NCBI RefSeq assembly: GCF_001634285.1
Contig: NZ_CP015438.1
Span: 791,501-855,500 of the forward strand
Source: Anoxybacillus amylolyticus
Lineage (GTDB): Bacteria > Bacillota > Bacilli > Bacillales > Anoxybacillaceae
Reading direction: 5' to 3'
DNA: 64,000 nt
Below are positions 17,379 through 25,967 of this stretch, piece by piece. Position 1 is the first letter of the stretch; each line of letters opens with the position of its first letter. The translations under genes and the position numbers were made by a program. The notes under the pieces are model-generated. The model did no database searches. It had not been told where the DNA came from and saw only the letters and a program-made list of their open reading frames with translations.

Positions 17379-18139
17379 AATGCTTCTGTTGCTAGCGACG
17401 ATAGTTGCTCAAACCAATGAATGCGATGACGAAGTGCGACAACTTCACCAATAATAATGATGCTTGGGTTTTCTAACTTATTTTGCTGGACGGCTTCGAC
17501 AATCGTTTCTAGCGTTGCAGTCACCGTACGCTGTTCAGACAATGTCCCCCATTGAATGACTGCTACTGGAGTAGACGGTGGCTTTCCGTGTTTGATGAGT
17601 TGGTCGCGAATGTATGGCAAGTTGCTCATGCCCATATAAATAACGATTGTATCGATGCCTTTTGCAAGGCTTTCCCATCTTTCTTCATTGCTTCCGTCTT
17701 GTCGATGCCCTGTAATAAAAGCAACGTTTGCACTGAACTGGCGATGGGTGACAGGGATACCGGCGTAAGCGGCCGCCGCAATGCCTGCTGTAATGCCGGG
17801 AACGATTTCAAACTCGATGCCGTGCTTCCCAAGCGTTTCGGCTTCTTCGCCGCCTCTGCCGAAAACGAACGGGTCGCCACCTTTTAATCGTACCACGATT
17901 TTCCCTTTTTTCGCATGGTGAACGAGAAAATGGTTAATCGTTTCTTGTTGCATCGTATGGTATCCCGGCAGTTTGCCGCAAAAAACAAGTTCCGCCTCCT
18001 TTTTCGCAAACGTCAATAGCTGTTCATTCACGAGGCGATCATATAAAATAACGTCTGCCTGTTGAATGCATGTTAAGCCTTTCACAGTAATCAATTCTGG
18101 ATCACCGGGACCTGCTCCGACTAAATATACTTTGCCCAT
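17345..18139 (-). CDS. cobA: Uroporphyrinogen-III C-methyltransferase (CobA/SUMT, YlnD)
   Basis: A 264-residue SAM-dependent enzyme that methylates uroporphyrinogen III twice to precorrin-2, the first step of siroheme synthesis. Family blocks are clear: VGAGPGDPELITVKGL at the start, VRLKGGDPFVFGRGGEE and PGITAGIAAAAYAGIPVTHR. It is the single-domain SUMT with no fused CysG domains. The final residues (about LSTTPRLKSWA) are read from an IS605-like palindrome, so the native C-terminus has been replaced or extended. In B. subtilis it follows cysC in the cysH operon; here about 2 kb of mobile DNA separates them. Confidence 0.92.
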   Translation of the reverse strand: MGKVYLVGAGPGDPELITVKGLTCIQQADVILYDRLVNEQLLTFAKKEAELVFCGKLPGYHTMQQETINHFLVHHAKKGKIVVRLKGGDPFVFGRGGEEAETLGKHGIEFEIVPGITAGIAAAAYAGIPVTHRQFSANVAFITGHRQDGSNEERWESLAKGIDTIVIYMGMSNLPYIRDQLIKHGKPPSTPVAVIQWGTLSEQRTVTATLETIVEAVQQNKLENPSIIIIGEVVALRHRIHWFEQLSSLATEALSTTPRLKSWA

Positions 18140-18327
18140 TTTCGTTCCGCCCTTTCTTTTCTATACAAGTTGCACTAAAGAATTTCCCGTTTTTCGTTTC
18201 CGCTTTCCTCTCAATACGAGTTGATGTAGTATAATATGGAAAATAATCAACTGAATGTAACACAAAAATTCAACGTATATACGAGTGATTTTGTTAATTG
18301 ACAAGTTAATATATGTCGGGAAATTGA

Positions 18328-18395
18328 CGTGTCAAAAGACACGCCTTGTCCGAAGCCGATTCATCTCATGACTGAAGTCGCCAGTGTTCTCGGCT
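18328..18395. repeat. Probable IS200/IS605 relic in the gap upstream of cobA
   Basis: Two hairpins lie together: CGTGTC-AAAA-GACACG (18328-18343) and AGCCGA...TCGGCT (18354-18395), enclosing CTCATGACTGAAGTCGCC, similar to IS605-family subterminal hairpins. The whole gap 18140-18517 (378 bp) holds no gene; a small hairpin GCAACC/GGTTGC with TTTTGTTT (about 18426-18451) could be a terminator read rightward. No clear promoter for cobA was identified. Confidence 0.45.
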
Positions 18396-18745
18396 AATTC
18401 ATAAAAAATTTATAGGTATAAAGAAGCAACCCGACGTGCAGGTTGCCTTTTGTTTACATTATCATAACGAGTTTTTTTGCCTACATCAACGAATGTGTTA
18501 AAAACGTCAACAAACAACAGGCGTGTTGATTAACCATTAAAAACCAGTTGATTTCTCCTTATTCCTAGCTTTTCTGCCGTAGTTCGGCAAGGGGTTTGCT
18601 TGCCGACTGGGAGTATTAGCATGCCCTCCTCGAACAATGAATGCTTTGCGGACAAATCACATTTGCCCGCCGGCGTTCTTGTTCGAGAGAAGAGGCAGAA
18701 AGGCTTGTGTTCATCTACATAATTCTGTGCTTTTGGTAAAATAAT

Positions 18746-20080
18746 GGTTCATCACCAAAAGATGTACTTGCCCCTGCCATTAAAGTATGTTAGCTGTTTC
18801 TAACCGAACCCGCAATGCAAAACGTTGGATATTTCTGTATCCGTATCCTCGACGTTTAATCAGCTTGATCTTGTTATTCGTTCCCTCCATTTTCCCATTC
18901 GAATAAGGCGATAAAATGCACGATATGATTTCGTCTGTTCGTTTGACGAGTGATTTTGCGATGGCACGCACAACCGAACAAGGACAAAACGAATACCGAT
19001 GAATCCAAGCCTCCAAACGTCGTTTCGCCTGTTGCACGTCTTTGCTTTTGGACACATAGCGAAAATGTTGGAGCGATTGGTAGACAGACTTTAAGTAATC
19101 GCTTTCATTACACCATTCTCGTACAATTTGACGTTCTTCCTCTATAAGCTTCTCTGGACATTGGCTCAATAAACGACAAACGTAACGAACATTTCCATGT
19201 TTCTTGCCTCCTTTGTCTAAATATTTGCGACAACGCTCTAAAGCATCTGTAAACAGCTGAATGACATGGAAATAATCGACCACATGTGTCGCCTCTGGGC
19301 AAATCCCTTGAATCGCTTTTTTCATCGCTGGAGCCAAATCGCTCACGACATACTGAACAGAACCAGACACATGAGCCAACGCACGTCCAATGGCTTCCTC
19401 GTTCTTTCCTGCTTCAATGGCATACACTTCTCCCGTTTCGGCATCCATGATCGCCACTCCGTAGTCATGCCCTTTTCGAAAAGCAAACTCATCGACACAA
19501 ACCGCCTTTGGTTGGATTTCATTCGATAGGAAGGAAGGGGCATGAGTATAAAACCAACGTTCAACGGTCGTGTAAGGAAGCTTGAGCATACGAGCCACTG
19601 CCTGAATGGATGTTCCGATGCAAGATTGCGCGACCCATTGCTGAAAAGCATCCGTCGCCACACTTCGAGGAGCGATGGCTGGATAAGACGTGCTGAATGT
19701 CATGCCACACGTACCACAACGTCTGCGCTCTACAGGAAGTTCAATCCAAAAAATTCCGATTCGCTGAGCATAGCCATGCATCCATTGCTTCTTTTTGCAT
19801 GTCATTTTGATCGTGCGCTTCAAGCAGACAGGACATAACGGGCATTGTTCGGGCAGAGAAAGTTCGAAAATCCAACGTTCTTCTTCTTTTCGTACCTTTT
19901 GAATCAAAACATCTGGTAAATCGATGAGTTCTTTGATAAACTGAGAGTACATGCGAATTTTCCTCCAATGGTTTGGTTTGGTCACCTTTACCATACAGGA
20001 AAATTCGCATTTTTTGTACCCTCTATTTTCTCTATGCACACCTATCTTAAATGATCAAGTACAACTTGTGGTGAAGAGCC
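18746..20080 (-). mobile_element. ISL3-family insertion sequence, copy 1
   Basis: A 1335-bp element with about 25-bp imperfect terminal inverted repeats (left GGTTCATCACCA, right end complement GGCTCTTCACCA). It is flanked by an 8-bp target duplication AAAATAAT (18738-18745 and 20081-20088). It carries one transposase gene. It differs from copy 2 (41631-42965) by a single observed coding change, so both moved recently. Confidence 0.95.
18780..19952 (-). CDS. ISL3-family transposase, copy 1
   Basis: A 390-residue DDE transposase. The N-terminus has paired cysteine motifs (CPLCPVC and CGTCG) as a zinc-ribbon-like domain, then a helix-turn-helix (IQAVARMLKLPYTTVERW). The catalytic triad fits VCVDEFAFRKG (D), VVSDLAPAMK (D) and KMEGTNNKIKLIKRRGYG (E). 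The frame extends to 20039, but the ATG at 19952 (MYSQFIKEL) follows TTGGAGGA and is the likely start. At base 19454 this copy encodes Ala (HDYGVAIMD) where copy 2 has Thr. No frameshift is present, so it should be active. Confidence 0.95.
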   Translation of the reverse strand: MYSQFIKELIDLPDVLIQKVRKEEERWIFELSLPEQCPLCPVCLKRTIKMTCKKKQWMHGYAQRIGIFWIELPVERRRCGTCGMTFSTSYPAIAPRSVATDAFQQWVAQSCIGTSIQAVARMLKLPYTTVERWFYTHAPSFLSNEIQPKAVCVDEFAFRKGHDYGVAIMDAETGEVYAIEAGKNEEAIGRALAHVSGSVQYVVSDLAPAMKKAIQGICPEATHVVDYFHVIQLFTDALERCRKYLDKGGKKHGNVRYVCRLLSQCPEKLIEEERQIVREWCNESDYLKSVYQSLQHFRYVSKSKDVQQAKRRLEAWIHRYSFCPCSVVRAIAKSLVKRTDEIISCILSPYSNGKMEGTNNKIKLIKRRGYGYRNIQRFALRVRLETANIL

Positions 20081-20118
20081 AAAATAATGGATAATAAACA
20101 CTCGTGAACAAACAAAAA

Positions 20119-20721
20119 CTAATGTGCGATGTGAATGAATTGCTGATGCTGCAAATAAGCGATGACTTGTTCCACGCATTGCTCGAGCGAATGGTGGTGC
20201 GTTTCAATCGTCAACTCTGGCGAAATCGGTTCTTCATACGGGGAGTCGATACCAGTGAATTCACGAATTTCCCCGTTCAGCGCTTTTTTATATAGTCCTT
20301 TCGGATCGCGTTTCTCGCATTCTTCTAATGGACATTTCACATAAATTTCGATAAATTCGTCGTTTGCTAATAGTTGCCGAACGAGCTGGCGGTCACGGGC
20401 AAATGGCGAGATAAAAGCGGTTAACACAAATTGTCCGCTGTCGACAAATAGTTTTGCCACTTCCCCAATGCGGCGAATATTTTCTGTTCGGTCTTCCGCG
20501 GAAAAGCCTAGATCTTTATTTAAGCCGTGGCGAATGTTATCACCATCTAGTACATAATTTTGTACTCCAAGTTCAAACAACTTTTTGGATACCGCGTTTG
20601 CAATCGTTGATTTTCCCGAACCAGATAATCCAGTAAACCATAAAACAGCGCTATGATGACCGTTTTTCAAGCGTCTGTCTTCTTTTGTGATGGCCGTGTG
20701 ATGCCAAACGATATTTGCCAA
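20119..20721 (-). CDS. cysC: Adenylylsulfate kinase (CysC)
   Basis: A 200-residue APS kinase that phosphorylates adenosine 5'-phosphosulfate to PAPS. The P-loop [12 protein letters not shown] is near residue 32; the family blocks [17 protein letters not shown] and FISPFARDR follow. The start is TTG 20721, since AAAGGAGG lies 7 bases before it and the protein then begins LANIVWH as in relatives; the open frame continues further upstream without a better start. It lies 13 bases downstream of sat. The composite repeat/IS insertion begins 12 bases after its stop, so downstream cobA-sirB are probably no longer efficiently co-transcribed with it. Confidence 0.93.
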   Translation of the reverse strand: MANIVWHHTAITKEDRRLKNGHHSAVLWFTGLSGSGKSTIANAVSKKLFELGVQNYVLDGDNIRHGLNKDLGFSAEDRTENIRRIGEVAKLFVDSGQFVLTAFISPFARDRQLVRQLLANDEFIEIYVKCPLEECEKRDPKGLYKKALNGEIREFTGIDSPYEEPISPELTIETHHHSLEQCVEQVIAYLQHQQFIHIAH

Positions 20722-20734
20722 TAGTCTTCCTCCT

Positions 20735-21892
20735 TTACTTCGTCGTTGAAACAGCTTCGCGTTGCTGAAGCCCTTTAATGAGTACTTGCACGACTTCTGG
20801 GCGGCTGAACGTGCTTGGCGGTACTTCGCCTGCCCGCAACATTTCTCGCACTTTCGTTCCTGACAAGACGACATGGTATTCACGATCGTGTGGGCACGTT
20901 TTTGTCGAAGCCATTCCTTCGCATTTTGTGCAATAAAAGCTATGCTCGAAAAAGAGCGGAGTAATGCCAAGCTCTTCTTGTGTAAAATTTAAGAAGATTT
21001 TTTGCGCATCATATGTGCCGTAATAGTTTCCGACACCGGCATGGTCGCGGCCGACGATGAAATGCGTGCAGCCAAAATTTTTGCGCACCATTGCATGGAA
21101 AATCGCTTCACGCGGACCAGCGTAGCGCATCGCTGCTTGAAAGACACCGAGAAAGACACGGTCTTTCGGATAATAATTTTCGAGCAAAACTTGATAGCTT
21201 TCCATGCGGATATCCGCTGGAATGTCATCGTCTTTCGTTTCACCGACGAGCGGGTTTAAAAATAAACCGTCGACAATTTCAAGTGCACATTTTTGAATAT
21301 ATTCATGTGCACGATGGACTGGGTTGCGCGTTTGGAAGCCGACAACGGTATTCCAGCCAAGCTCGGCAAAGCGTTTCCGCGTTTCTGCTGGATCAAAATA
21401 AAAAGCAGAAAACCGTCCTTTATCGGTTCGTTTCACGAGCGTAATCGGTCCGCCGATATAAACGGTCGGTTTTTCGAAAAGTTTTTTGACGCCGGGATGG
21501 TTGTTGTCATCTGTTTTATATACATGAATTGCTTCTTTTTGTTTATCTGGTACGTAAATGTCTTGAATATCAATGACGCCATAGACGTCGCCGTCGTAAA
21601 CAAGCTTTACTGTTTCTCCGACAGCTAGTTCGTTTGCTTTTTCTTTACTGACGGCAAGCGTGATTGGAATGCTCCATACCGTTCCATCAGCAAGGCGCAT
21701 CGTTTCGACGACTGCATCGTAATCCGTTTTCGTTAAAAACCCGGTAAGTGGGCTATAGCCGCCGATGCCAATCAACTCAAGGTCGCTTAGTTCAGCATTG
21801 CTCAATTCAATTTCTTTTTCAATGGCATCAACTACATAATCTGGATTCCAGCGATTGATTAACGTTCCTCCGTGTGGGATGCTTACACTCAT
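20735..21892 (-). CDS. sat: Sulfate adenylyltransferase (ATP sulfurylase)
   Basis: A 385-residue ATP sulfurylase of the single-chain bacterial type that converts sulfate and ATP to APS and pyrophosphate. Active-site motifs are visible: [13 protein letters not shown] (QxRNPxHxxHE) and [13 protein letters not shown]. The C-terminal region has [15 protein letters not shown], the zinc-binding cysteines found in several Bacillus enzymes. The start ATG has AAGGAGGAACAC before it. It is the third gene in cysH-cysP-sat-cysC, all on the minus strand with short gaps. Confidence 0.95.
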   Translation of the reverse strand: MSVSIPHGGTLINRWNPDYVVDAIEKEIELSNAELSDLELIGIGGYSPLTGFLTKTDYDAVVETMRLADGTVWSIPITLAVSKEKANELAVGETVKLVYDGDVYGVIDIQDIYVPDKQKEAIHVYKTDDNNHPGVKKLFEKPTVYIGGPITLVKRTDKGRFSAFYFDPAETRKRFAELGWNTVVGFQTRNPVHRAHEYIQKCALEIVDGLFLNPLVGETKDDDIPADIRMESYQVLLENYYPKDRVFLGVFQAAMRYAGPREAIFHAMVRKNFGCTHFIVGRDHAGVGNYYGTYDAQKIFLNFTQEELGITPLFFEHSFYCTKCEGMASTKTCPHDREYHVVLSGTKVREMLRAGEVPPSTFSRPEVVQVLIKGLQQREAVSTTK

Positions 21893-21943
21893 TTTGTGTT
21901 CCTCCTTGTTTAATAAAACTTATAAGATAACTAGGAATTAAGA

Positions 21944-23014
21944 TTAAATACCGCCGCCATTTTCGTGAAGCGACCGTTTTTCTTCGGAGATCGTCTTTTT
22001 TAAACTAATGACCCCTATTGTCGCTAAGCAGACGCTAAAGATGGCGATGACAGTGTATAAGTCGCTATCAAGCAATAACTTTACTAAACTATACGAGATA
22101 ACGAGCGAGAAAATTGGTGAAACGAACCAAACTTTTAATAGTTGGATGACGATTCGTTTTTGCCAAATATAAAATCCTGTTTTGGCGGTGCCAATTCCGA
22201 TAATGGCTGATGTCGTAATTTGTGTTAGTGGCACAGGAAGCCCGAAAACGGAAGAAATGATAACAAGAATTGCTCCTGTTCCGGAAATGGCGCATCCTTC
22301 AAACGGCGAAAAGCGCGTAATTTTTTTTCCGTTTGTTTCGAGTACACGTCTGCCAAGTAATAGCGCGCCCAGAGCAACGAACAATCCTCCAAATATCGTT
22401 CCCTTTGTGATGGAAATAAGCCCTGCACCGACAAGTGGTCCGACCGCGTTCGCGACATTGTTCATTCCTGCGGAAAACGCTTCAAAAAAGCCAGCGACAA
22501 TCAATAGCGCCATAAAGCTTTGTTGCCATTTCCCTTTTTCGACTTGCGGGTATTTGCGCTTTAACGCTAAAAACCATTTGCCGATAATCAATGTCAATGT
22601 AAAAGCAATAATTGGAACAACGACCCAAATGGACACGATAAATAATAGTTTCGATACATAAAGCGCCTCGTAAGCAATGCCAACCCCAACGACTGAGCCG
22701 ACGGTAATTTCGCTTGTCGATAACGGAATTCCCATGATGTTTGCTGCAAATAGTGAAATAGTTGCCGCCGTTAAAATGATAATGACAATTTTGACGGTCA
22801 GTATGGAGGAGGGAATAATGCCTGATCCGATCGTTTTCACAACTTCCCCGCCACCAAGGCTGCCGAGGAATACGCCAAGGCCACAAAGAAGGAGGGCGAC
22901 GTGTTTTCGCTTGATTGCTCCCGCTCCGTAGGCGACACCCATAGCAGCGGCCGCACCGCTTGCGCCGATATTCATCGCGAAAAAGAAGGAGACGAGAAAA
23001 GCAATGGTTAACAT
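21944..23014 (-). CDS. cysP: Sulfate permease CysP (PiT family)
   Basis: A 356-residue integral membrane transporter with about ten helices and the two PiT signature regions, FFFAMNIGASGAAAAMGVAYG at the N-terminus and AFSAGMNNVANAVGPLVGAG in the second half. B. subtilis CysP in the same operon position imports sulfate although most PiT proteins carry phosphate. Two in-frame ATGs exist (23020 and 23014); the second is 9 bases from GGAGG and is preferred. It lies 14 bases after cysH. Confidence 0.93.
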   Translation of the reverse strand: MLTIAFLVSFFFAMNIGASGAAAAMGVAYGAGAIKRKHVALLLCGLGVFLGSLGGGEVVKTIGSGIIPSSILTVKIVIIILTAATISLFAANIMGIPLSTSEITVGSVVGVGIAYEALYVSKLLFIVSIWVVVPIIAFTLTLIIGKWFLALKRKYPQVEKGKWQQSFMALLIVAGFFEAFSAGMNNVANAVGPLVGAGLISITKGTIFGGLFVALGALLLGRRVLETNGKKITRFSPFEGCAISGTGAILVIISSVFGLPVPLTQITTSAIIGIGTAKTGFYIWQKRIVIQLLKVWFVSPIFSLVISYSLVKLLLDSDLYTVIAIFSVCLATIGVISLKKTISEEKRSLHENGGGI

Positions 23015-23028
23015 CTTCATTCTCCTCC

Positions 23029-23733
23029 CTATGATTCATGCAGGCCGCATTCTGTTTTTCCCCTTCCAGCCCATCTTCCTGAGCGCAAATCGCTCATGTC
23101 GAGAGCAGGGGAGGTACATGGTTCACAGCCGATGCTTGGATAGCCGCGGTCGTGCAGTACGTTATATGGCAATTCGTGTTTGTACACATAGTTCCAGACA
23201 TCTTTCCATGTCCAATGAATAAGGGGGCAAATTTTAATCGATTGAAATTTTTCATCTTTGTTAATATACTCGACATGTTGACGCGTCGGGGATTGTTCAC
23301 GCCGTAGGCCAGAAATCCAGGCAGTGACCCCTGTTAATACTTCGCGGAGCGGAATAATTTTCCGTAGTTGACAGCACTGGTTCGGGTTGCTTTTCCACAA
23401 TTCTGCGCTGAATTGCTCGGCTTGCTCGTCGAGCGTGAGGTATGGTTTTTTTATGACAATGCGAAGCGATGGATATTTTTTCTTCACTTTTTCAATCGTT
23501 TCATACGTTTCTTGGAAATGAAGATTGGTATCTAAAAAGACGATTTCCGCATCTGGTCTTACTTTGGCGATAAGGTCAATAAGCACAATCCCTTCAATGC
23601 CGAAGCTGCAGGCGTAGACAATGTTGTCTTGATAATGATCATATGCCCAGAGCAACACGTCAAGCGCTCCCTTTGTGTCATTGTCGCTTGGAAATGACGG
23701 TTTTTCCACATCCCATGTGTGATACGTAAGCAA
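23029..23733 (-). CDS. cysH: Phosphoadenylyl/adenylyl-sulfate reductase (CysH)
   Basis: A 234-residue thioredoxin-dependent reductase turning APS or PAPS into sulfite. The PP-loop-like [17 protein letters not shown], the cluster cysteines ([10 protein letters not shown] and IGCEPCTSP) and the C-terminal catalytic cysteine region ([10 protein letters not shown]) are all present. The CC...CxxC set indicates a 4Fe-4S enzyme able to use APS. The start is TTG 23733 behind AAGGGGGG. It is the first gene of the sulfate operon, behind a leader with a terminator-like hairpin. Confidence 0.94.
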   Translation of the reverse strand: MLTYHTWDVEKPSFPSDNDTKGALDVLLWAYDHYQDNIVYACSFGIEGIVLIDLIAKVRPDAEIVFLDTNLHFQETYETIEKVKKKYPSLRIVIKKPYLTLDEQAEQFSAELWKSNPNQCCQLRKIIPLREVLTGVTAWISGLRREQSPTRQHVEYINKDEKFQSIKICPLIHWTWKDVWNYVYKHELPYNVLHDRGYPSIGCEPCTSPALDMSDLRSGRWAGRGKTECGLHES

Positions 23734-23912
23734 GATAATCCCCCCTTAATTAGTAATAAAAAAACTTCCCATTTCGGAAAGGCGGAAGACGGGTTTTTTT
23801 CCACTTCAAAAACTGTTAGGCGTTAAGTGATAGTTGACTACCATAGTTCTTTCCCTGCTCTTGATAAGTTTGTAATTGACTAAAATTTTAACATAATTCG
23901 AACAAAAGTCAA
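23734..23912 (-). promoter_or_regulatory. cysH promoter and attenuator-like leader
   Basis: On the minus strand: -35 TTGACT (23907-23912), a 16-bp spacer and -10 TAAAAT (23885-23890). The leader starts with CTTATCAAGAG (23858-23868), like the 5' edge of an S-box, and ends with a hairpin (CTTCC...GGAAG) followed by seven T residues (about 23758-23790) before the ribosome site. The conserved SAM-I core (GGCCC, GCAACC) was not found, so a SAM riboswitch is not called. Confidence 0.6.
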
Positions 23913-23941
23913 TCCTAGTTTTTCGATAGGAATTATTTTTT

Positions 23942-23972
23942 TAAAAAAAAATCCCCCTTAAGAAAGGGGTTA
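23942..23972 (-). terminator. Terminator after the amidase gene
   Basis: The minus-strand stem CCCCTT/AAGGGG with loop TCTT is followed by nine T residues and overlaps the end of the amidase gene. Confidence 0.88.
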
Positions 23973-25019
23973 TTTTTTTTGTTCCAATTCCATGCGCATA
24001 AACTTTCGTGTATTTGGTCCGTATATTCCGTCGTCTTGCAGTGCGGCGTACATCGATTGGAAACGCCGTACGGCGTCTTCCGTTTGTTCGCCGTATACGC
24101 CATCAATTGCTTTCGGGTCAAAGCCGAGGTGTTTTAAGGCACGTTGTAACATTTTCACGTCTTCCCCTTTGTCCCCTCTTTTTAATAGTTTGTTTGGTAA
24201 TGGGAATGGTTCTTGGCGGAGTTTTTGGTTGACGACTTCCGTTAATTTTCCTAACGTTTCTTGGCCAATGATGCCGTCTACGTGCAAGCTGTATTTTTTT
24301 TGAAATGCCATGACGGCATTTTCTGTTTCGTCGCCGAAAGTGCCGTCTGCTCCGTATTTTGGAAGCGGAAAGCCGATGCGGATAAGGTCTTGTTGAATTT
24401 CTTTCACAAACATCCCTTTATCTCCGAGCTTGAGCGGCAACCGAACGGTTGTACCTTGTACGACTGGTGTTGCGGGATTGTTTTTATTCGATTGACTAGC
24501 AGGTGTCATCGCATCGACGACATCTTGGATAAAACTACCCCATGTCACTCCGTAAAGGCGAAACGCATCGAGCGGGTCGTTTCTTCGCTCGGGATCAAGT
24601 GTATGATGGGATACAATGTGCCTTTTCGGATTAAGTCGGAACGTTTTGCAGAGGTAGGCGTGATACCAGACGTACCGTTTATATGCTTCGGAAAAATCAA
24701 TCGTTCCTCCGTAACAAAGCTCCACCCCGATGGCAGCATCGTTTGCATCCACCCCGAACAGCTGATTGTCGGTAGGCTTGTTGTATAACACGTGCCACGC
24801 TTTTTCGTCTAACGGAATGATTTCAAGAATATATTTGTCATCGATAAAGGTATGTGCCGACGAGGATGGTTGTCGTTTGTCAAAATAGTTGCGGTTGGCG
24901 TAAGCGGTCGAGCCAGGATTGCCAGTAGAGTGGCTGACAATAAATTTTACTTCTTTCAGTTTTTGACCGGAGCGGGCGTTGCCGATTTGAATATAGTCGC
25001 GGGTAATGGCGTATTCCAT
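23970..25019 (-). CDS. N-acetylmuramoyl-L-alanine amidase with two peptidoglycan-binding domains
   Basis: A 349-residue wall hydrolase: an Amidase_2 zinc domain (about residues 1-160; ligands in FIVSHSTG, HHTLDPERRNDP and the conserved Glu in IGVELCYGG) followed by two PG_binding_1 repeats (about 190-250 and 275-345; QQDLIRIGFPLPKYGADGTFG and LQRALKHLGFDPKAIDGVYG). It cuts the amide bond between muramic acid and L-alanine. There is no signal peptide, as in phage-derived autolysins (XlyA/CwlA type), but no holin or other phage gene is nearby. It is a single gene with its own terminator. Confidence 0.9.
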   Translation of the reverse strand: MEYAITRDYIQIGNARSGQKLKEVKFIVSHSTGNPGSTAYANRNYFDKRQPSSSAHTFIDDKYILEIIPLDEKAWHVLYNKPTDNQLFGVDANDAAIGVELCYGGTIDFSEAYKRYVWYHAYLCKTFRLNPKRHIVSHHTLDPERRNDPLDAFRLYGVTWGSFIQDVVDAMTPASQSNKNNPATPVVQGTTVRLPLKLGDKGMFVKEIQQDLIRIGFPLPKYGADGTFGDETENAVMAFQKKYSLHVDGIIGQETLGKLTEVVNQKLRQEPFPLPNKLLKRGDKGEDVKMLQRALKHLGFDPKAIDGVYGEQTEDAVRRFQSMYAALQDDGIYGPNTRKFMRMELEQKK

Positions 25020-25145
25020 GTTTGTCCACCTTCCTTATAATATGACTTCGTCATATCATATGTGCAAATCGTTAAATGGTGAAGGACGTTCTACTATGTT
25101 ATCGCAACGAAAAAGAAAAAAAGAAAGACGGCAGCGCCATCTTTC

Positions 25146-25370
25146 TCATTTTTTTCGTAAGTTCCCTAACTCTTCCACAATTGCTTGCATTTCGCTCGGG
25201 CTGAACGACTGCTTTTTCATGACGAGGTCATAAATGTCTTTTAGTTCTTCGTACAGTTCATCATCGAAATGTGATGGTTTTAAAACAGAGAAGTTTAACA
25301 CCTTTAGCTTTTCTTTCAGCTGTTCAATCATATATGCGATGTTTTCTGGCGATTTTTTCGATAAGTCCAC
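25146..25370 (-). CDS. yfkK: UPF0435 (DUF1128) protein YfkK
   Basis: A 74-residue helical protein of the UPF0435 family, matching YfkK in SPENIAYMIEQLKEKLKVLN and the ending FSPSEMQAIVEELGNLRKK. Its function is unknown. The open frame reaches 25424, but GTG 25370, 7 bases behind AAAGGAAG, reproduces the family length. It is divergent from the phosphatase gene, the same arrangement as yfkK-yfkJ in B. subtilis. Confidence 0.85.
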   Translation of the reverse strand: MDLSKKSPENIAYMIEQLKEKLKVLNFSVLKPSHFDDELYEELKDIYDLVMKKQSFSPSEMQAIVEELGNLRKK

Positions 25371-25472
25371 GTTCGTTCTTCCTTTCCGCTGTTTGTTACC
25401 GCCTATTGTACCATAGGGATGCATGTCGGTACATCTTTTGTTTATAATGAAAAGCGAGAGGAGGAATTGGCA

Positions 25473-25943
25473 ATGGTGAAAGTGTTGTTCGTTTGTTTAG
25501 GAAATATATGCCGCTCGCCGATGGCAGAGGCAGTGTTTCGTGATCTTGTAAAAAAAGAAGGATTAACGGATAAAATTTCGATTGATTCGGCAGGAACGGG
25601 AAATTGGCACATCGGCAAGCCGCCACATCGCGGCACACAGGAAGTTTTACAAAAAAACGCCATCGAGTTTGAAGGGATTCGTGCGAGACAAATTACGGAA
25701 GAAGATTTGCGGACGTTTGATTACATTATTGCGATGGATGTGGAGAATCTCGGAAATTTACGCCGGCTAGCGGGATATACGAAAACAGGTTTTATCGGTC
25801 GGCTGCTCGATTTTGTTCCAGACAGCGATCTTACCGATGTACCAGATCCGTATTATACAGGCAATTTTGCGGAAGTATATGAATTAGTTCAAAAGGGATG
25901 TCGTCATTTGCTTGAGACGATTAAAAAAGAAAAAGGACTATAA
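25473..25943 (+). CDS. yfkJ: Low-molecular-weight protein-tyrosine phosphatase (YfkJ)
   Basis: A 156-residue phosphatase with the signature VCLGNICRSPMAEA (CxxxxxR(S) loop; nucleophilic Cys, phosphate-binding Arg) at residues 7-20 and the general-acid aspartate in DVPDPYYTG near 120. It dephosphorylates protein tyrosine (or arginine) residues. ATG 25473 is chosen because GAGAGGAGGAAT precedes it; a longer open frame starts at 25419. It precedes yfkH by 24 bases and is probably co-transcribed. Confidence 0.93.
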   Translation: MVKVLFVCLGNICRSPMAEAVFRDLVKKEGLTDKISIDSAGTGNWHIGKPPHRGTQEVLQKNAIEFEGIRARQITEEDLRTFDYIIAMDVENLGNLRRLAGYTKTGFIGRLLDFVPDSDLTDVPDPYYTGNFAEVYELVQKGCRHLLETIKKEKGL

Positions 25944-25967
25944 AACTAGGCGAAAGGGGGAGTAGTG

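Larger units (their letters stand above)
18518..20106. repeat. Dispersed inverted-repeat (MITE-like) element, copy A, split by ISL3
   Basis: Bases 18518-18745 plus 20089-20106 form a 246-bp element matching copy B at 62540-62777 almost throughout. Ends are inverted repeats (left GGCGTGTTGATTAAC, right ATAATAAACACTCGTG), flanked by the direct repeat AACAAACAA (18509-18517 and 20107-20115). Inside is a long hairpin around CTCGAACAA...TTGTTCGAG (about 18629-18686). It encodes no protein. An ISL3 element has inserted near its right end. Confidence 0.75.

Noticed and set aside
23734-23880. SAM-I riboswitch upstream of cysH
   Set aside because: Only the first bases resemble an S-box; GGCCC and GCAACC core sequences are missing, so I list it only as an attenuator-like leader.
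23970-25019. Prophage endolysin
   Set aside because: The amidase domain layout is phage-like, but no holin, structural or integrase genes are adjacent, so a cellular autolysin is the simpler view.
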